A model generated the notes under the pieces. The model ran no database searches, was not told where the DNA came from, and saw nothing but the letters and a program-made list of their open reading frames with translations. From assembly GCF_030068545.1 (NCBI RefSeq), contig NZ_JASJOR010000016.1:62001-126000 (forward strand): a DNA stretch of 64,000 bases. The letters are read 5' to 3'. Made by a program: the position numbers and the translations under genes. The DNA comes from Xanthocytophaga flava. GTDB lineage: Bacteria > Bacteroidota > Bacteroidia > Cytophagales > 172606-1. Numbering within the stretch: position 1 is the first letter of the stretch; the number at the start of each line of letters is the position of its first letter. Below, piece by piece: positions 33,168-42,495 of this stretch.

Positions 33168-34277
33168 ATGCGCGAATGGATTGAAAGAAACTTTAAAGGA
33201 GATCTTTATATCTGGTTTATTGTTCTGGCTTTTTCTATTATGAGTGTACTGGTTGTATATAGTGCAACAGGCACACTGGCTTACCAGCAGCAAGGAGGAA
33301 ATACAGAGTATTATCTCTTTAAACATTCATTGCTCATGGGTATAAGTGTATTTGTGATGTGGATGGCTCATCGGGTCGATTATCGGTATTATGCTAAATT
33401 ATCGCAATTAGGACTTTGGTTATCGGTGCCTTTACTTATCCTGGTATTTTTTGTAGGACGTAGTGTTAATAGTGCCACACGGGTTATTTTTGTTTTTGGA
33501 CAATCTTTCCAACCGTCAGACTTAGCCAAGCTGGCTTTGATTGCAAGTATCGCCGCGATTCTGGCAAAGAGGCAACAGAAGATTGAGGATGTAAAAGGAA
33601 CACTTATTCCTGTACTTATCTGGTGTGGTCTTATCTGTGGTTTGATTGCTCTGGCTAACTTCTCAACTGCTGCTCTGTTGTTTGTAACCTGTATGCTGCT
33701 AATGTTCATTGGAAGGGTGCCTGTTAAGTATCTGTTTCGGTTAGTTTTGGTGGGAATACTGGCAGGAGCCATTGCAATGGCTGTAGGTCAGCGCGGAGGA
33801 ACAGTCGTGAATCGTGTAAAAAGATTTATGGATAGCAAGGATATTCCTTATCAGGCTGAACAATCGTTTATTGCTGTGTCAACAGGTGGTTTGGTGGGAA
33901 AAGGAATCGGACACAGTGAACAGCGCAATATGTTACCTAATGCTTACAATGACTTCATTTATGCTATCATTGTAGAAGAATATGGTATGGTGGGAGGAAT
34001 TGTTGTGATTATTTTGTATCTGTTTCTACTGTATCGGAGTATGCTTATTGTCTCAAACAGTGATCGACCGTTTGGGGGATTACTGGCAGCAGGACTTAGT
34101 TTTAGTCTGGTATTACAGGCATTTGCACATATGGCAGTTTCTGTAGGTTTAGCTCCTGTAACAGGTCAGCCTCTTCCTTTATTAAGTATGGGAGGAACTT
34201 CCTTATTATTTACAGGGATGGCAATAGGTATTATTATAAGTGTAAGCCGTACAGACCTGAAAGGACGGAGTTTGTAG
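33168..34277 (+). CDS. ftsW: Peptidoglycan glycosyltransferase FtsW
   Basis: A 369-residue SEDS-family polytopic protein, about ten membrane spans, that polymerises lipid II at the division septum. Seen in sequence: the conserved early segment ATRVIFVFGQSFQPSDLAKLALI; the large extracellular loop with GKGIGHSEQRNMLPNAYNDFIYAIIVEEYG, carrying the family's catalytic-loop Asp; and the C-terminal PLPLLSMGGTSLLFTGMAIG. FtsW rather than RodA is chosen because murG follows 54 bases later, as in division clusters. The rest of that cluster is missing downstream. Confidence 0.92.
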   Translation: MREWIERNFKGDLYIWFIVLAFSIMSVLVVYSATGTLAYQQQGGNTEYYLFKHSLLMGISVFVMWMAHRVDYRYYAKLSQLGLWLSVPLLILVFFVGRSVNSATRVIFVFGQSFQPSDLAKLALIASIAAILAKRQQKIEDVKGTLIPVLIWCGLICGLIALANFSTAALLFVTCMLLMFIGRVPVKYLFRLVLVGILAGAIAMAVGQRGGTVVNRVKRFMDSKDIPYQAEQSFIAVSTGGLVGKGIGHSEQRNMLPNAYNDFIYAIIVEEYGMVGGIVVIILYLFLLYRSMLIVSNSDRPFGGLLAAGLSFSLVLQAFAHMAVSVGLAPVTGQPLPLLSMGGTSLLFTGMAIGIIISVSRTDLKGRSL

Positions 34278-34331
34278 TCTTATTATTGTTAGTGAATTTA
34301 TAAAAGAACATTTTCAAATCGATACTAAACC

Positions 34332-35435
34332 TTGACCCAGCCTGTTCGTGTTATTATTAGTGGGGGTGGCACCGGAGGCCACATTTACCCGGCTATTGCT
34401 ATCGCCAATACATTAAAGAGTCTCAATCCTGATACTGAAGTCTTATTTGTCGGTGCAGAAGGTAAGATGGAAATGCAGAAAGTACCGCAGGCAGGCTATA
34501 AGATTGTAGGATTGCCTATCAGAGGACTTCAGAGAGGATTTGATCTCAGTAATTTCCTGCTTCCCTGGCGATTTTTGAGTAGTCTGCTAAAAGCCCGCAA
34601 GGTGATTAAAGAATTTCGTCCTCAGGTTGCTGTTGGAGTTGGAGGATACGCCAGTGGACCTTTGCTGTATATTGCAGGACTGATGAAATTACCTACACTC
34701 ATTCAGGAGCAGAATTCCTATGCGGGAATAACAAATAAATGGCTTGCCAAACGTGCCAGCAAGATATGTGTGGCCTATGAGGGAATGGATGCATTTTTTC
34801 CTGCAGAAAAGATTGTGTTAACAGGTAATCCTGTCCGAAAAGATATTTTATCTGCAGATCAGAAGAAAGCCGCTGCTATTTCGCATTTCCAACTGTGGGA
34901 TAATGTGCCTACGTTACTGATAATAGGTGGTAGCCTGGGAGCTGGTACAATCAATAAGAGTGTTCAAGGAGCTATTGAAACCCTGAAACAAACCTCTGTG
35001 CAGGTGATTTGGCAGACAGGTAAATATTATTATGAATCCTGCCAAAAGGCTGTTGCTGCTTCAGGAGCTACCAATATTCGGGTGTTTGATTTTATTGGCC
35101 AGATGGATCTGGCCTATGCTGCTGCTGATGTAGTTATTTCACGTGCTGGGGCTTTATCAATCTCAGAACTTTGTCTGGCTGCCAAACCCTCTATTCTGGT
35201 TCCCTCTCCTAATGTGGCAGAGGATCATCAGACTAAAAACGCAATGGCCCTAGTTAGGGCAGACGCTGCACTACTGGTAAAAGATACAGATGCTCAGCAG
35301 AATCTGGTAACTACAGCACTGGAATTGTTAAACAATCCGGAGAAGAAGAAGGTACTGTCTCAGAACATTGTAAAGCTTGGCTATCCAAATGCTGCTGAAC
35401 AAATTGCCAAAGAAATTTTAAACCTGATATTGTAA
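34332..35435 (+). CDS. murG: UDP-GlcNAc--undecaprenyl-PP-MurNAc-pentapeptide GlcNAc transferase
   Basis: MurG converts lipid I to lipid II on the inner face of the membrane. The 367-residue GT28 protein starts with TTG; GGGTGGHIYPA at 11-21 is the N-domain loop. GVGGYASGP and LIQEQNSYAGITNK follow, then GGSLGAGTIN in the UDP-GlcNAc half and VISRAGALSISEL, SPNVAEDHQTKNA near the C-terminus, all family hallmarks. The TTG start is supported by the MTQPVRVIISGGGTGG alignment and lack of an ATG nearby. A terminator follows, so murC/ftsQ are not part of this transcript. Confidence 0.95.
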   Translation: MTQPVRVIISGGGTGGHIYPAIAIANTLKSLNPDTEVLFVGAEGKMEMQKVPQAGYKIVGLPIRGLQRGFDLSNFLLPWRFLSSLLKARKVIKEFRPQVAVGVGGYASGPLLYIAGLMKLPTLIQEQNSYAGITNKWLAKRASKICVAYEGMDAFFPAEKIVLTGNPVRKDILSADQKKAAAISHFQLWDNVPTLLIIGGSLGAGTINKSVQGAIETLKQTSVQVIWQTGKYYYESCQKAVAASGATNIRVFDFIGQMDLAYAAADVVISRAGALSISELCLAAKPSILVPSPNVAEDHQTKNAMALVRADAALLVKDTDAQQNLVTTALELLNNPEKKKVLSQNIVKLGYPNAAEQIAKEILNLIL

Positions 35436-35451
35436 ATCGATCTACAGTTAA

Positions 35452-35497
35452 AAAATCTCACTAAGAATTGTTAGGCTTCAGTTCTTAGTGAGATTTT
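35452..35497 (+). terminator. Hairpin terminator after murG
   Basis: A 16-base perfect stem (35452-35467 with 35482-35497), 14-base loop, ending in TTTT; 17 bases past the murG stop. Confidence 0.85.
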
Positions 35498-35623
35498 CTT
35501 CATTTCCCCGATAGATATAAAACTACTGAGTTGTAATTTGTTGATCTACAATAGATTGAAACTTTGATGTGTAACATGTTGTTATGACTGAGGTAGTTAT
35601 CATTATTTCCTCAGATTATATAC

Positions 35624-36976
35624 ATGACAAATTATCTGCATCGTAGAAAAAATCCTTATTTCACATTCTCTCTTTGTACTATCTTCCTGCTCTTCCTGAC
35701 TAGTTGCGGAAAGACAACGCCCTTTCGGGAAGTATTCAAAAAGGCAACACCTTATGAACAATACCAAAAAGCGTTGGAAGATACCAAACTTGACCAAACG
35801 GCTTTAGGTAAAGATTGGCTATTGGCAGGGCAGCGTGTGTTGCATGATTCATTATTGATTTCTGTACCTTTTCAGGAGACAGCGTACTTTGGTGCTGATA
35901 AGCCTACTGCCTATAGCTTTCGGTTTAATGCCCGTAGAGGAGAACGCATTACTATTCAGGTTGGAGTACAATCTCTTCAGAAAGTAAAAGTATTCGTAGA
36001 TGTATTTAAATGGGAAGGAGTGCCAAAATTACTTATCTCTGCTGATACCAATGCAACTTCAGTAACCTTTGAAGCAGAACATGATCAGATGCATCTGGTA
36101 CGGATACAGCCTGAATTGTTACGAAGTGGACGCTATACATTATCTATTACCAATAGCCCCAGTTTAGGATTTCCTGTACAGGGAAAAACGGATAAACACA
36201 TTGGAAGCTTTTGGGGGGCAGACCGTGATGGTGGTGCACGAAGACACGAAGGTGTAGATATTTTTGCAGCGAGAGGTACACCCGCTATTGCTTCTACGAA
36301 AGGTGTAATAAGAGGTGTGAATACCAATAATCTGGGTGGAAAGGTGGTGTGGTTATGGGATCAGGAACGAAATCAAACGTTGTATTATGCCCATCTGGAT
36401 AGTCAGTTAGTGCAAACCGGACAATTGGTAAAGCCTGGAGATACGCTGGGGCTTGTGGGTACTACTGGTAATGCTCGCTTTACGGCTCCCCATCTGCACT
36501 TTGGTATTTATCGCTGGCCTTCTGGCGCTATAGATCCTTATCCATTTATAAAAGCTTCTTCTGGCATTCCTGCTGATATAAAAGTACCACTGGATAATTT
36601 AGGTATGTGGTATCGGGTGTCAGTGAAAAAAGCATCTATTTATCACATCCCAGATAAAAAGTCTCCCATTCTGCAATCCATAGAGCGTCATACACCTTTT
36701 GTGGTGATTGGAGGATCTTCTCTCTGGTACCATATCATATTACCTTCAGGTATAAATGCATACATTGCTGCAAAAGACATAGAAAAGGTAAGGATGCCTG
36801 TTGATCAGGTTAAGGTAAAGCAGATGACCGCTGTTACGGACCAACCTGATTCCGGGGCTGCTGTGATGGAGACAAGAGCAAAAGGAGAGTCGGTATATGC
36901 TCTGGCTAAATTCGGCTCATACTGGCTGGTAGAAACCACACGTCATGGACTTGGATGGGTACAAACAGCTTTGTAA
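35624..36976 (+). CDS. M23 family metallopeptidase lipoprotein with SH3-like repeats
   Basis: A 450-residue lipoprotein (lipobox FLTSC, Cys28). After a beta-rich N-terminal region (about 70-175), the M23/LytM domain shows RRHEGVDIFAARGTP (zinc His and Asp) and APHLHFGIY (HxH), so the zinc site is complete and the enzyme is probably an active peptidoglycan endopeptidase. Two bacterial SH3-like regions follow (about 325-385 and 395-450; ending WVQTAL). It comes after ftsW-murG and a terminator, so it is cell-wall themed but separately transcribed. Confidence 0.9.
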   Translation: MTNYLHRRKNPYFTFSLCTIFLLFLTSCGKTTPFREVFKKATPYEQYQKALEDTKLDQTALGKDWLLAGQRVLHDSLLISVPFQETAYFGADKPTAYSFRFNARRGERITIQVGVQSLQKVKVFVDVFKWEGVPKLLISADTNATSVTFEAEHDQMHLVRIQPELLRSGRYTLSITNSPSLGFPVQGKTDKHIGSFWGADRDGGARRHEGVDIFAARGTPAIASTKGVIRGVNTNNLGGKVVWLWDQERNQTLYYAHLDSQLVQTGQLVKPGDTLGLVGTTGNARFTAPHLHFGIYRWPSGAIDPYPFIKASSGIPADIKVPLDNLGMWYRVSVKKASIYHIPDKKSPILQSIERHTPFVVIGGSSLWYHIILPSGINAYIAAKDIEKVRMPVDQVKVKQMTAVTDQPDSGAAVMETRAKGESVYALAKFGSYWLVETTRHGLGWVQTAL

Positions 36977-37001
36977 AGGTGTTGAAATATGGAGAAAATG
37001 A

Positions 37002-37027
37002 AAAAGCCCTGCATTGGCAGGGCTTTT
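37002..37027. terminator. Convergent terminator
   Basis: AAAAGCCCTGC (37002-37012) pairs with GCAGGGCTTTT (37017-37027) around ATTG. A/T-runs on both sides make it usable by both the M23 gene and the OmpA gene. Confidence 0.85.
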
Positions 37028-37049
37028 CTATTGAAAGTTGCTATAAAGC

Positions 37050-38837
37050 TTATTTCAAAGAATTTTTGAAACCTTCAGAATCTTTGTAAGCAGCAAATTC
37101 AAGATCGTCTACTGCTTTCTCACGCAGGCTAGATTTGTTTTGAACTGCTTTCTGAAGATTAGTAAATACATCAGCTTCTTTCTTAGCACGTGCATTTGCC
37201 ACAGCCATCAGGTAATAGATATCACCATTGCTTGCATCTTTAGCAGCCGCATCGTTCAAAGTTGCAACAGCTGCATCGTTTTGTCCAGCTAATAATTGAG
37301 CCAATGCTTTGTTGTACAATACACTAGCATCATCACCAGCTTGAGACAATGTGGCAGCAGCTTCGCTGTACTGAGCAGCACGGATTTGCTGAACACCTTT
37401 CGTTGCATTGATAGCTTTAGTTACCTGATCGTTACCAGTTAAAGACTGAGCTTTAGTGATCGCGTCAGCAGCTTTTTGCTTATCACCTTTGATAGTGTAG
37501 GCAGTTGCTAAGTTGCTGTATACTTCAGCTGTTTCCTGTTTGGTTTTAGCTGTTTCCAGGTGAGTGATTGCATCATCAGCCAGTTGAGCTTTTTTCGCAG
37601 GATCAGAAGACTTCTTAGCCATCTCTAATTGAGTAGCTGCGTAGTCATTGTGTGCTTGCCAGCTATCGTAGTTTTTAACAGCAACAGCATAGATTGCTTG
37701 TTTTTCTTCAACAATTGGAGTTAAAGATGCAGACCAAGCTAATTCAGCTTCGCTAAGAGCTCCTACTGTATCTTTTCCTTCAACGATACGTTTAGAGATA
37801 GCAGACATTTCAGCATCTGTTTTCTTTTCAACCAGCGTTAAGATCTCAGTGTTAGCATTACGAAGTTTAGGATATACTTGTTTGAACAAGGTTTTCCAGA
37901 AAGCCAACTTCTCCAGTTGTTTTTCTTTTTCTTCCCATTCTCCTCCTCCATCAACGATTGACAACACTTGGTCTTTTTGTTCTTGTTGCAGGATAGTAGA
38001 AGAGTTTACTGAATCTTTCAATACTGTCCAGTCTTCAAATACTGGCTTCAGAACGAATTCTACAGAGTCAGCCTGAGATTTGTAATCATATTGCTTCATT
38101 TTCTGACGATAGAACTTCTCGATCTGTTTTGCACGATCATCAGAAAGGAATTTGTTTTTACGTTCTGTTCCTTCAGGAGAGTGTGTTCCTGTTACAGTTA
38201 CAGTTTTAGTAACGTTTTTGTCTGCAATGAAAGCATCCAGGAATTTACCACGCTTGCTGCGTACCTCACTGGTTTTCAATGCAGATTTTCCTTGATCGAA
38301 ATAGAAAGCAACATACGTTGGTTTGTATTCAGGATCTGGGTTATAACCAGTTTCTGCATATACAACAGGAACTGCATCCTGAGCAAGGCGAGAAGTCGTG
38401 ATGATACCTTGAGCGATTGCTAACTCAGGAGATACTTTAGATTTTTTGCCTTTTGCAGCAGTACCTGTGAAAGTTAATTCACCACGGCGCATATCTTCCT
38501 GATATGGGAAGTTGAATTCCTGAGATTTTACAGGAGATTCTTTCTTTGCATTAGGATAGTCTGCTGCATTGAATTGGATAGAACCTACATCTGTCTTTTT
38601 ATCTCCATATTTATAAGCTATGTTTCCTGTATAGGTTGTTTTTTTCTTCAACATTTTTACAGGCAATGTTGCTTCTGCTGTGAACTTCACCTGATCAGCA
38701 TGAACCTCTAAAGGATTAGGGGTTACTGCTACTTTCTGTTCTTTAGATTTTTTGACCATCTGGTTGAGAGTACAACCGGAAAGCGCCAATACACCGCAAA
38801 CAGTAAGGGTTGCAAGTGTTGTTTTTTTGTTAATCAT
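37050..38837 (-). CDS. OmpA/TPR-repeat lipoprotein
   Basis: A 595-residue lipoprotein (lipobox LSGC, Cys22 from the ATG at 38837; the longer frame to 38933 adds non-coding-like residues). After a beta-rich part, an OmpA-like peptidoglycan-binding domain lies at about 175-265 (YVAFYFDQGKSALK, then VTGTHSPEGTERKNKFLSDDRA), in the middle of the protein rather than at the end. The C-terminal third, about 410-595, contains TPR-like helical repeats (AEVYSNLATAYTIKGDKQKAADAITKA). Probably links outer membrane to cell wall and carries a protein-binding scaffold. The internal OmpA placement is uncommon. Confidence 0.85.
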   Translation of the reverse strand: MINKKTTLATLTVCGVLALSGCTLNQMVKKSKEQKVAVTPNPLEVHADQVKFTAEATLPVKMLKKKTTYTGNIAYKYGDKKTDVGSIQFNAADYPNAKKESPVKSQEFNFPYQEDMRRGELTFTGTAAKGKKSKVSPELAIAQGIITTSRLAQDAVPVVYAETGYNPDPEYKPTYVAFYFDQGKSALKTSEVRSKRGKFLDAFIADKNVTKTVTVTGTHSPEGTERKNKFLSDDRAKQIEKFYRQKMKQYDYKSQADSVEFVLKPVFEDWTVLKDSVNSSTILQQEQKDQVLSIVDGGGEWEEKEKQLEKLAFWKTLFKQVYPKLRNANTEILTLVEKKTDAEMSAISKRIVEGKDTVGALSEAELAWSASLTPIVEEKQAIYAVAVKNYDSWQAHNDYAATQLEMAKKSSDPAKKAQLADDAITHLETAKTKQETAEVYSNLATAYTIKGDKQKAADAITKAQSLTGNDQVTKAINATKGVQQIRAAQYSEAAATLSQAGDDASVLYNKALAQLLAGQNDAAVATLNDAAAKDASNGDIYYLMAVANARAKKEADVFTNLQKAVQNKSSLREKAVDDLEFAAYKDSEGFKNSLK

Positions 38838-38976
38838 AATAAAAAAGTTTAATTTAGAAGTTACAAATAGTTTTAATAGAAGAGATTTATTGAAATTAAG
38901 TGTATTTTTTATATACTTTTTTTGTTGTCTCAAAGAAGCACTTAACTTCGTTATGTGTTCTTGTACGACTTTTTCT

Positions 38977-38984
38977 TATTTTTG
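38977..38984 (+). promoter_or_regulatory. -7 box (TATTTTTG) of the pspC gene
   Basis: An exact TAnnTTTG match 23 bases before the ATG at 39007, predicting a short leader of about 17 bases. Confidence 0.4.
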
Positions 38985-39006
38985 TTACTACTAATTAGAT
39001 GAACAT

Positions 39007-39228
39007 ATGCAAAAGATTAAATCCTTATTTGAAAATCAAGCGTTTGGTGTTTGTACAAGGCTGGGAGAAAAGATGGGTGTTTCAATCAGTAGTATTCGCT
39101 TATTCTTTATTTACACCTCATTTCTCACACTTGGATCTCCGTTAATTATCTATCTTATATTAGCTTTTGTACTTAATATGCGTAAACATCTTCGCCGATA
39201 TAATCATCCTACCGTCTGGGATATTTAA
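39007..39228 (+). CDS. PspC domain-containing small membrane protein
   Basis: A 73-residue PspC-like protein. The N-terminal half (NQAFGVCTRLGEKMGVSISSIRLFFIYTSF) is the PspC motif, followed by one or two membrane segments (about 35-60) and a basic tail. PspC domains occur in envelope-stress proteins, but no pspA or regulator is nearby. It is divergent from the OmpA lipoprotein gene and has its own -7 box. Confidence 0.85.
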   Translation: MQKIKSLFENQAFGVCTRLGEKMGVSISSIRLFFIYTSFLTLGSPLIIYLILAFVLNMRKHLRRYNHPTVWDI

Positions 39229-39288
39229 TGTTTTTTTATTTTTGCCACAAATAAAATACATTTTATAAATTTTCTGTATTATTTGTCC

Positions 39289-40299
39289 TTAAAATTGCAA
39301 TTCGCTGAATTTCTTTTTTTTGCGAACAAAATGCATCCAAACAATACTACTTTGATAAACTAATAAGGAAAAGCCATCCTTCTTACGTATCACACTTCGC
39401 CTTTGTTTCATCCAAAATGGAATTTTTTTGTAGAAGTCAAAGTGTGCCCGAACGATCGCCCAGCAGTGTGTCGGCTTTTTTTGTAATAAAAATATTGCTC
39501 CGGCAACGCCATCCAATACCAAACGAATAAAAATCGTATAAATAAGCCTAAACGTGTGTAAATTTTTGTACAGTGTCGCTAAACTGTTGCGGAAATTCAG
39601 AAACGTTTTCTGAGGACTTACAGTGCTTAAAGTGCCTGCTCCTACATGATATATTGTACTCTCAGCGCAATAGTAAACCTGATAACCGCTATTGTGTGCA
39701 CGCCAGCAAAAGTCAATTTCTTCCATATGGGCAAAGAATTCTGCATCAAGGCCGTTAAGCTCCCAGAAAACAGACGATCTGACAACCATACAAGCTCCAG
39801 ATGCCCAAAATACAGGACATGTATTATTGTATTGACCTGTGTCAGCTTCCATATCCTGAAAGATGCGTCCTCTACAAAATGGATAGCCCAGAATATCTAT
39901 AAATCCACCCGCTGCACCGGCATATTCAAAGTGCGTTTTTTGATAAAATTGCTTTAGTTTAGGCTGACAAGCTGCAATAGTCGGATTGCTATCCATTAAC
40001 TGAATAAGTGGAGAAAGCCATTGGGGGGTAACTTCCACATCTGAATTGAGGAGTACATAATATTCGGTCTGGACCTGTTTAAGGGCAGTGTTATATCCTC
40101 CCGCATAGCCTTCATTCTGCGTATTTTCAATAATTTGTACCTGTGGAAATTTTTGCTGAAGCATTTCCACAGACCCGTCTGTGGACAGATTGTCTGCTAC
40201 GATAATCTGTGCTTCAGTAGTATAGTTTACAACTGAAGGAAGAAATTGCTCTAAAAAATGTTTTCCGTTATAATTAAGAATAACAACTGCGGTTTTCAC
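39289..40299 (-). CDS. Glycosyltransferase family 2 (rhamnosyltransferase-like)
   Basis: A 336-residue GT-A enzyme. VVILNYNGKHFLEQFLPSV opens the fold, IIVADNLSTDGSVEML is the nucleotide-binding strand, and VLLNSDVEVTP carries the metal-binding acidic motif. FWASGACMVVRSSVFWELNG and EEIDFCWRAHNSGY form the acceptor-side region typical of rhamnosyltransferase-like GT2. A hydrophobic stretch with basic flanks near the C-terminus suggests membrane association. It is the only glycan gene in this part of the window. Confidence 0.88.
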   Translation of the reverse strand: MKTAVVILNYNGKHFLEQFLPSVVNYTTEAQIIVADNLSTDGSVEMLQQKFPQVQIIENTQNEGYAGGYNTALKQVQTEYYVLLNSDVEVTPQWLSPLIQLMDSNPTIAACQPKLKQFYQKTHFEYAGAAGGFIDILGYPFCRGRIFQDMEADTGQYNNTCPVFWASGACMVVRSSVFWELNGLDAEFFAHMEEIDFCWRAHNSGYQVYYCAESTIYHVGAGTLSTVSPQKTFLNFRNSLATLYKNLHTFRLIYTIFIRLVLDGVAGAIFLLQKKPTHCWAIVRAHFDFYKKIPFWMKQRRSVIRKKDGFSLLVYQSSIVWMHFVRKKKKFSELQF

Positions 40300-40456
40300 T
40301 AGATCTGTTTTGTGTTTACCTGATTAGGCCTGTATCTCAACTTTCAAACAAGCTATATCAATTACTTTTTTTCATTACTATCCTGAATGAAACAATCTTA
40401 TTTTAAGACAGTAAACGTAAAACGAAAAACGGTAAACACAAAACAGATGTGATATT

Positions 40457-40792
40457 TTACGAAAACATGCTGCCTAAATCAAGACCCGGAATGTTTGGTA
40501 ATGTACCCTGAGTGGCTTTTTTTAACTCCTCACGGGCTTTTTCTTCCACTTCGTCCAATGCTTTATTCATCGCAGCAATAATAAGGTCCTGTAACATTTC
40601 TTTATCGGAAGGCTTTAATAAGTCATTGTCAATATCAAGTTTAATTACTTGCTTTTTTCCATTTACAATAACTTTTACCATACCACCACCGGATTCCCCT
40701 GTTGCTTGTACTTTTACTAAATTATCCTGGGCTTCTTTTAGCTTGGCCTGCATTTCTTTTACCTTACCAAACATATTCATCATGTCTAACAT
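40457..40792 (-). CDS. YbaB/EbfC family nucleoid-associated protein
   Basis: A 111-residue dimeric DNA-binding protein of the YbaB/EbfC family. The helical N-terminus (MFGKVKEMQAKLKEAQDNL) and the core EVEE-like C-terminal helix (LIIAAMNKALDEVEEKAREEL) with GGGMVKVIVNGKKQV between them are diagnostic. In many bacteria the gene sits beside dnaX/recR; here it is alone and divergent from leucyl aminopeptidase. Start 40792 is taken, but an ATG at 40783 or 40780 is possible. Confidence 0.92.
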   Translation of the reverse strand: MLDMMNMFGKVKEMQAKLKEAQDNLVKVQATGESGGGMVKVIVNGKKQVIKLDIDNDLLKPSDKEMLQDLIIAAMNKALDEVEEKAREELKKATQGTLPNIPGLDLGSMFS

Positions 40793-40842
40793 AATCTCTG
40801 AATTATAGTAGTGAAAAAATTACGAAAATTCTAATTAGCATA

Positions 40843-40850
40843 CAAAGTTA
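40843..40850 (-). promoter_or_regulatory. -7 box (TAACTTTG) of the ybaB gene
   Basis: An exact TAnnTTTG match on the minus strand, about 50 bases upstream of the start. It forms a divergent pair with the box at 40884-40891. Confidence 0.45.
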
Positions 40851-40883
40851 ACCATTCTATGATTCATGCCTGAAAAAACATAC

Positions 40884-40891
40884 TATTTTTG
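40884..40891 (+). promoter_or_regulatory. -7 box (TATTTTTG) of the leucyl aminopeptidase gene
   Basis: An exact TAnnTTTG match with predicted start about 40898 and a leader of about 48 bases. Confidence 0.45.
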
Positions 40892-40945
40892 AGATATTAT
40901 CATCTTTGTTGCTTACCATAAGTACAACTCAATCTTTGTTATCCA

Positions 40946-42436
40946 ATGAATATACAACTCTATTCGCAGATTCAACCTCAGATTCAGGCTTTGATTATTC
41001 CTGTATGGCAGGATACTAACTTACAGTCTTCTTTAACACAGATTGCAGAGAAATTTCAACTCTCTGACTATGACTTGCAAAATGACTTTAAAGCAGATTC
41101 TAAAGAAGTGTTATTTTTTTATGTTCCTACTCCCTCTGAAAAGCTAAAGAAAGTGTATCTGTTAGGTCTAGGAAAACCTGCAGGGAGTATAGAAGTGTTA
41201 AAAGCATTTCGTTACCTGTTTTTTAGCTATAAGACCAAATTGCCTGCTGCTCTTGGGATAGACCTTACTTTACAAGCTTCTGCTAATAGTATCAACTATT
41301 TGGAAAACATTATAAATGGGGCATTACTGGGAGGATATGATCTGAATTTATACAAGACAAATAAATCAGACTCTTATAACTTTTTTCAGGCAAATCCCTC
41401 TCTGGACCTGTATGTGTCCCAGGAGAGTATGACTGACGCTGAAAAAGCGGTTTCTAAGGGTAAGGCCATTGCTGAGACTCAGATCAGAATAATGAATCTG
41501 GGTAATGCTCCTGGCAATTACAAAACACCACAGACATTAGCAACCTGGGCTCTGGAGTCTGGAAGAGAATGGGGATACGATGTCACTATTCTTGACAAAA
41601 GCCAACTGATTGATATTGGCGCAGAGGCCCTGTTGGCTGTAAATAAAGGAAGTGCCAATCCGCCTGTGATGATTGTACTGGAGTATAAACCTGATAGTGC
41701 TGCTGCTTCTCAAAAAATAGGTCTAGTGGGCAAAGGAGTTACATTTGATACCGGAGGAATTTCTCTTAAGGATTCAGCCAATATGCATTTGATGAAAAGT
41801 GATATGGGAGGAGCTGCCGCTGTACTTGGGACTATTGAACTGGCTGCCAGGTTACAACTACCTGTACATTTGATTGGAGTGATACCTTCTACTGAAAATA
41901 GTGTAGATGGAGAGTCTACCAAGCCAGGCGATGTAATTGGTTCCTATGCAGGAAAAACAATTGAGGTGATTGATACAGATGCCGAAGGAAGGTTGATTCT
42001 GGCTGATGCACTGGCCTATGTGGTTAAGAACTATCAACCAGATGTTCTGATAGATCTGGCAACCCTTACAGGTAGCGTAATCGGTACGTTGGGATATGTG
42101 GCTGCAGGATTGTTTACTACAAATGACACGCTGTCATCTGAATTAATAAAAGTAAGCGAGCAAACCGGAGAAAAGTTATGGCGATTACCTATGTGGGATG
42201 ACTATAGAGATGATCTGAAATCAGATGTAGCTGATGTGAAAAATTATCATGGTAAGCCGTTTGCCGGGGCCATTATGGGTGCTAAGTTTCTGGAAGTTTT
42301 TACTAATAGCCATTCTACCTGGGCGCACCTTGATATCGCTGGAACTGCATTTACAGAGAGCGAATATGGAACACAAAAGAATGCGACAGCTTATGGAATC
42401 CGGTTATTAACAGCCTACATTGAACAAAAGATATAA
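40946..42436 (+). CDS. pepA: Leucyl aminopeptidase (M17)
   Basis: A 496-residue two-metal aminopeptidase. The metal and catalytic signatures are complete: GKGVTFDTGGISLK, MKSDMGGAAAVLG, and the PepA signature DTDAEGRLILADAL. NAPGNYKTPQTLA marks the start of the catalytic domain, and the N-terminal third is the variable hexamer domain. It removes N-terminal residues in the cytoplasm. The gene is monocistronic between divergent ybaB and a gap. Confidence 0.95.
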   Translation: MNIQLYSQIQPQIQALIIPVWQDTNLQSSLTQIAEKFQLSDYDLQNDFKADSKEVLFFYVPTPSEKLKKVYLLGLGKPAGSIEVLKAFRYLFFSYKTKLPAALGIDLTLQASANSINYLENIINGALLGGYDLNLYKTNKSDSYNFFQANPSLDLYVSQESMTDAEKAVSKGKAIAETQIRIMNLGNAPGNYKTPQTLATWALESGREWGYDVTILDKSQLIDIGAEALLAVNKGSANPPVMIVLEYKPDSAAASQKIGLVGKGVTFDTGGISLKDSANMHLMKSDMGGAAAVLGTIELAARLQLPVHLIGVIPSTENSVDGESTKPGDVIGSYAGKTIEVIDTDAEGRLILADALAYVVKNYQPDVLIDLATLTGSVIGTLGYVAAGLFTTNDTLSSELIKVSEQTGEKLWRLPMWDDYRDDLKSDVADVKNYHGKPFAGAIMGAKFLEVFTNSHSTWAHLDIAGTAFTESEYGTQKNATAYGIRLLTAYIEQKI

Positions 42437-42495
42437 AGCTTCAAAATGTTGAGACTTAAACTACAATTTCCTATTTTGTAAATTATAATCAGGTC

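Noticed and set aside
39236..39288. A terminator for the GT2 gene
   Set aside because: The pairing (CAAATAAAATACA with TGTATTATTTG) needs a two-base bulge and is almost all A/T, too weak to call.
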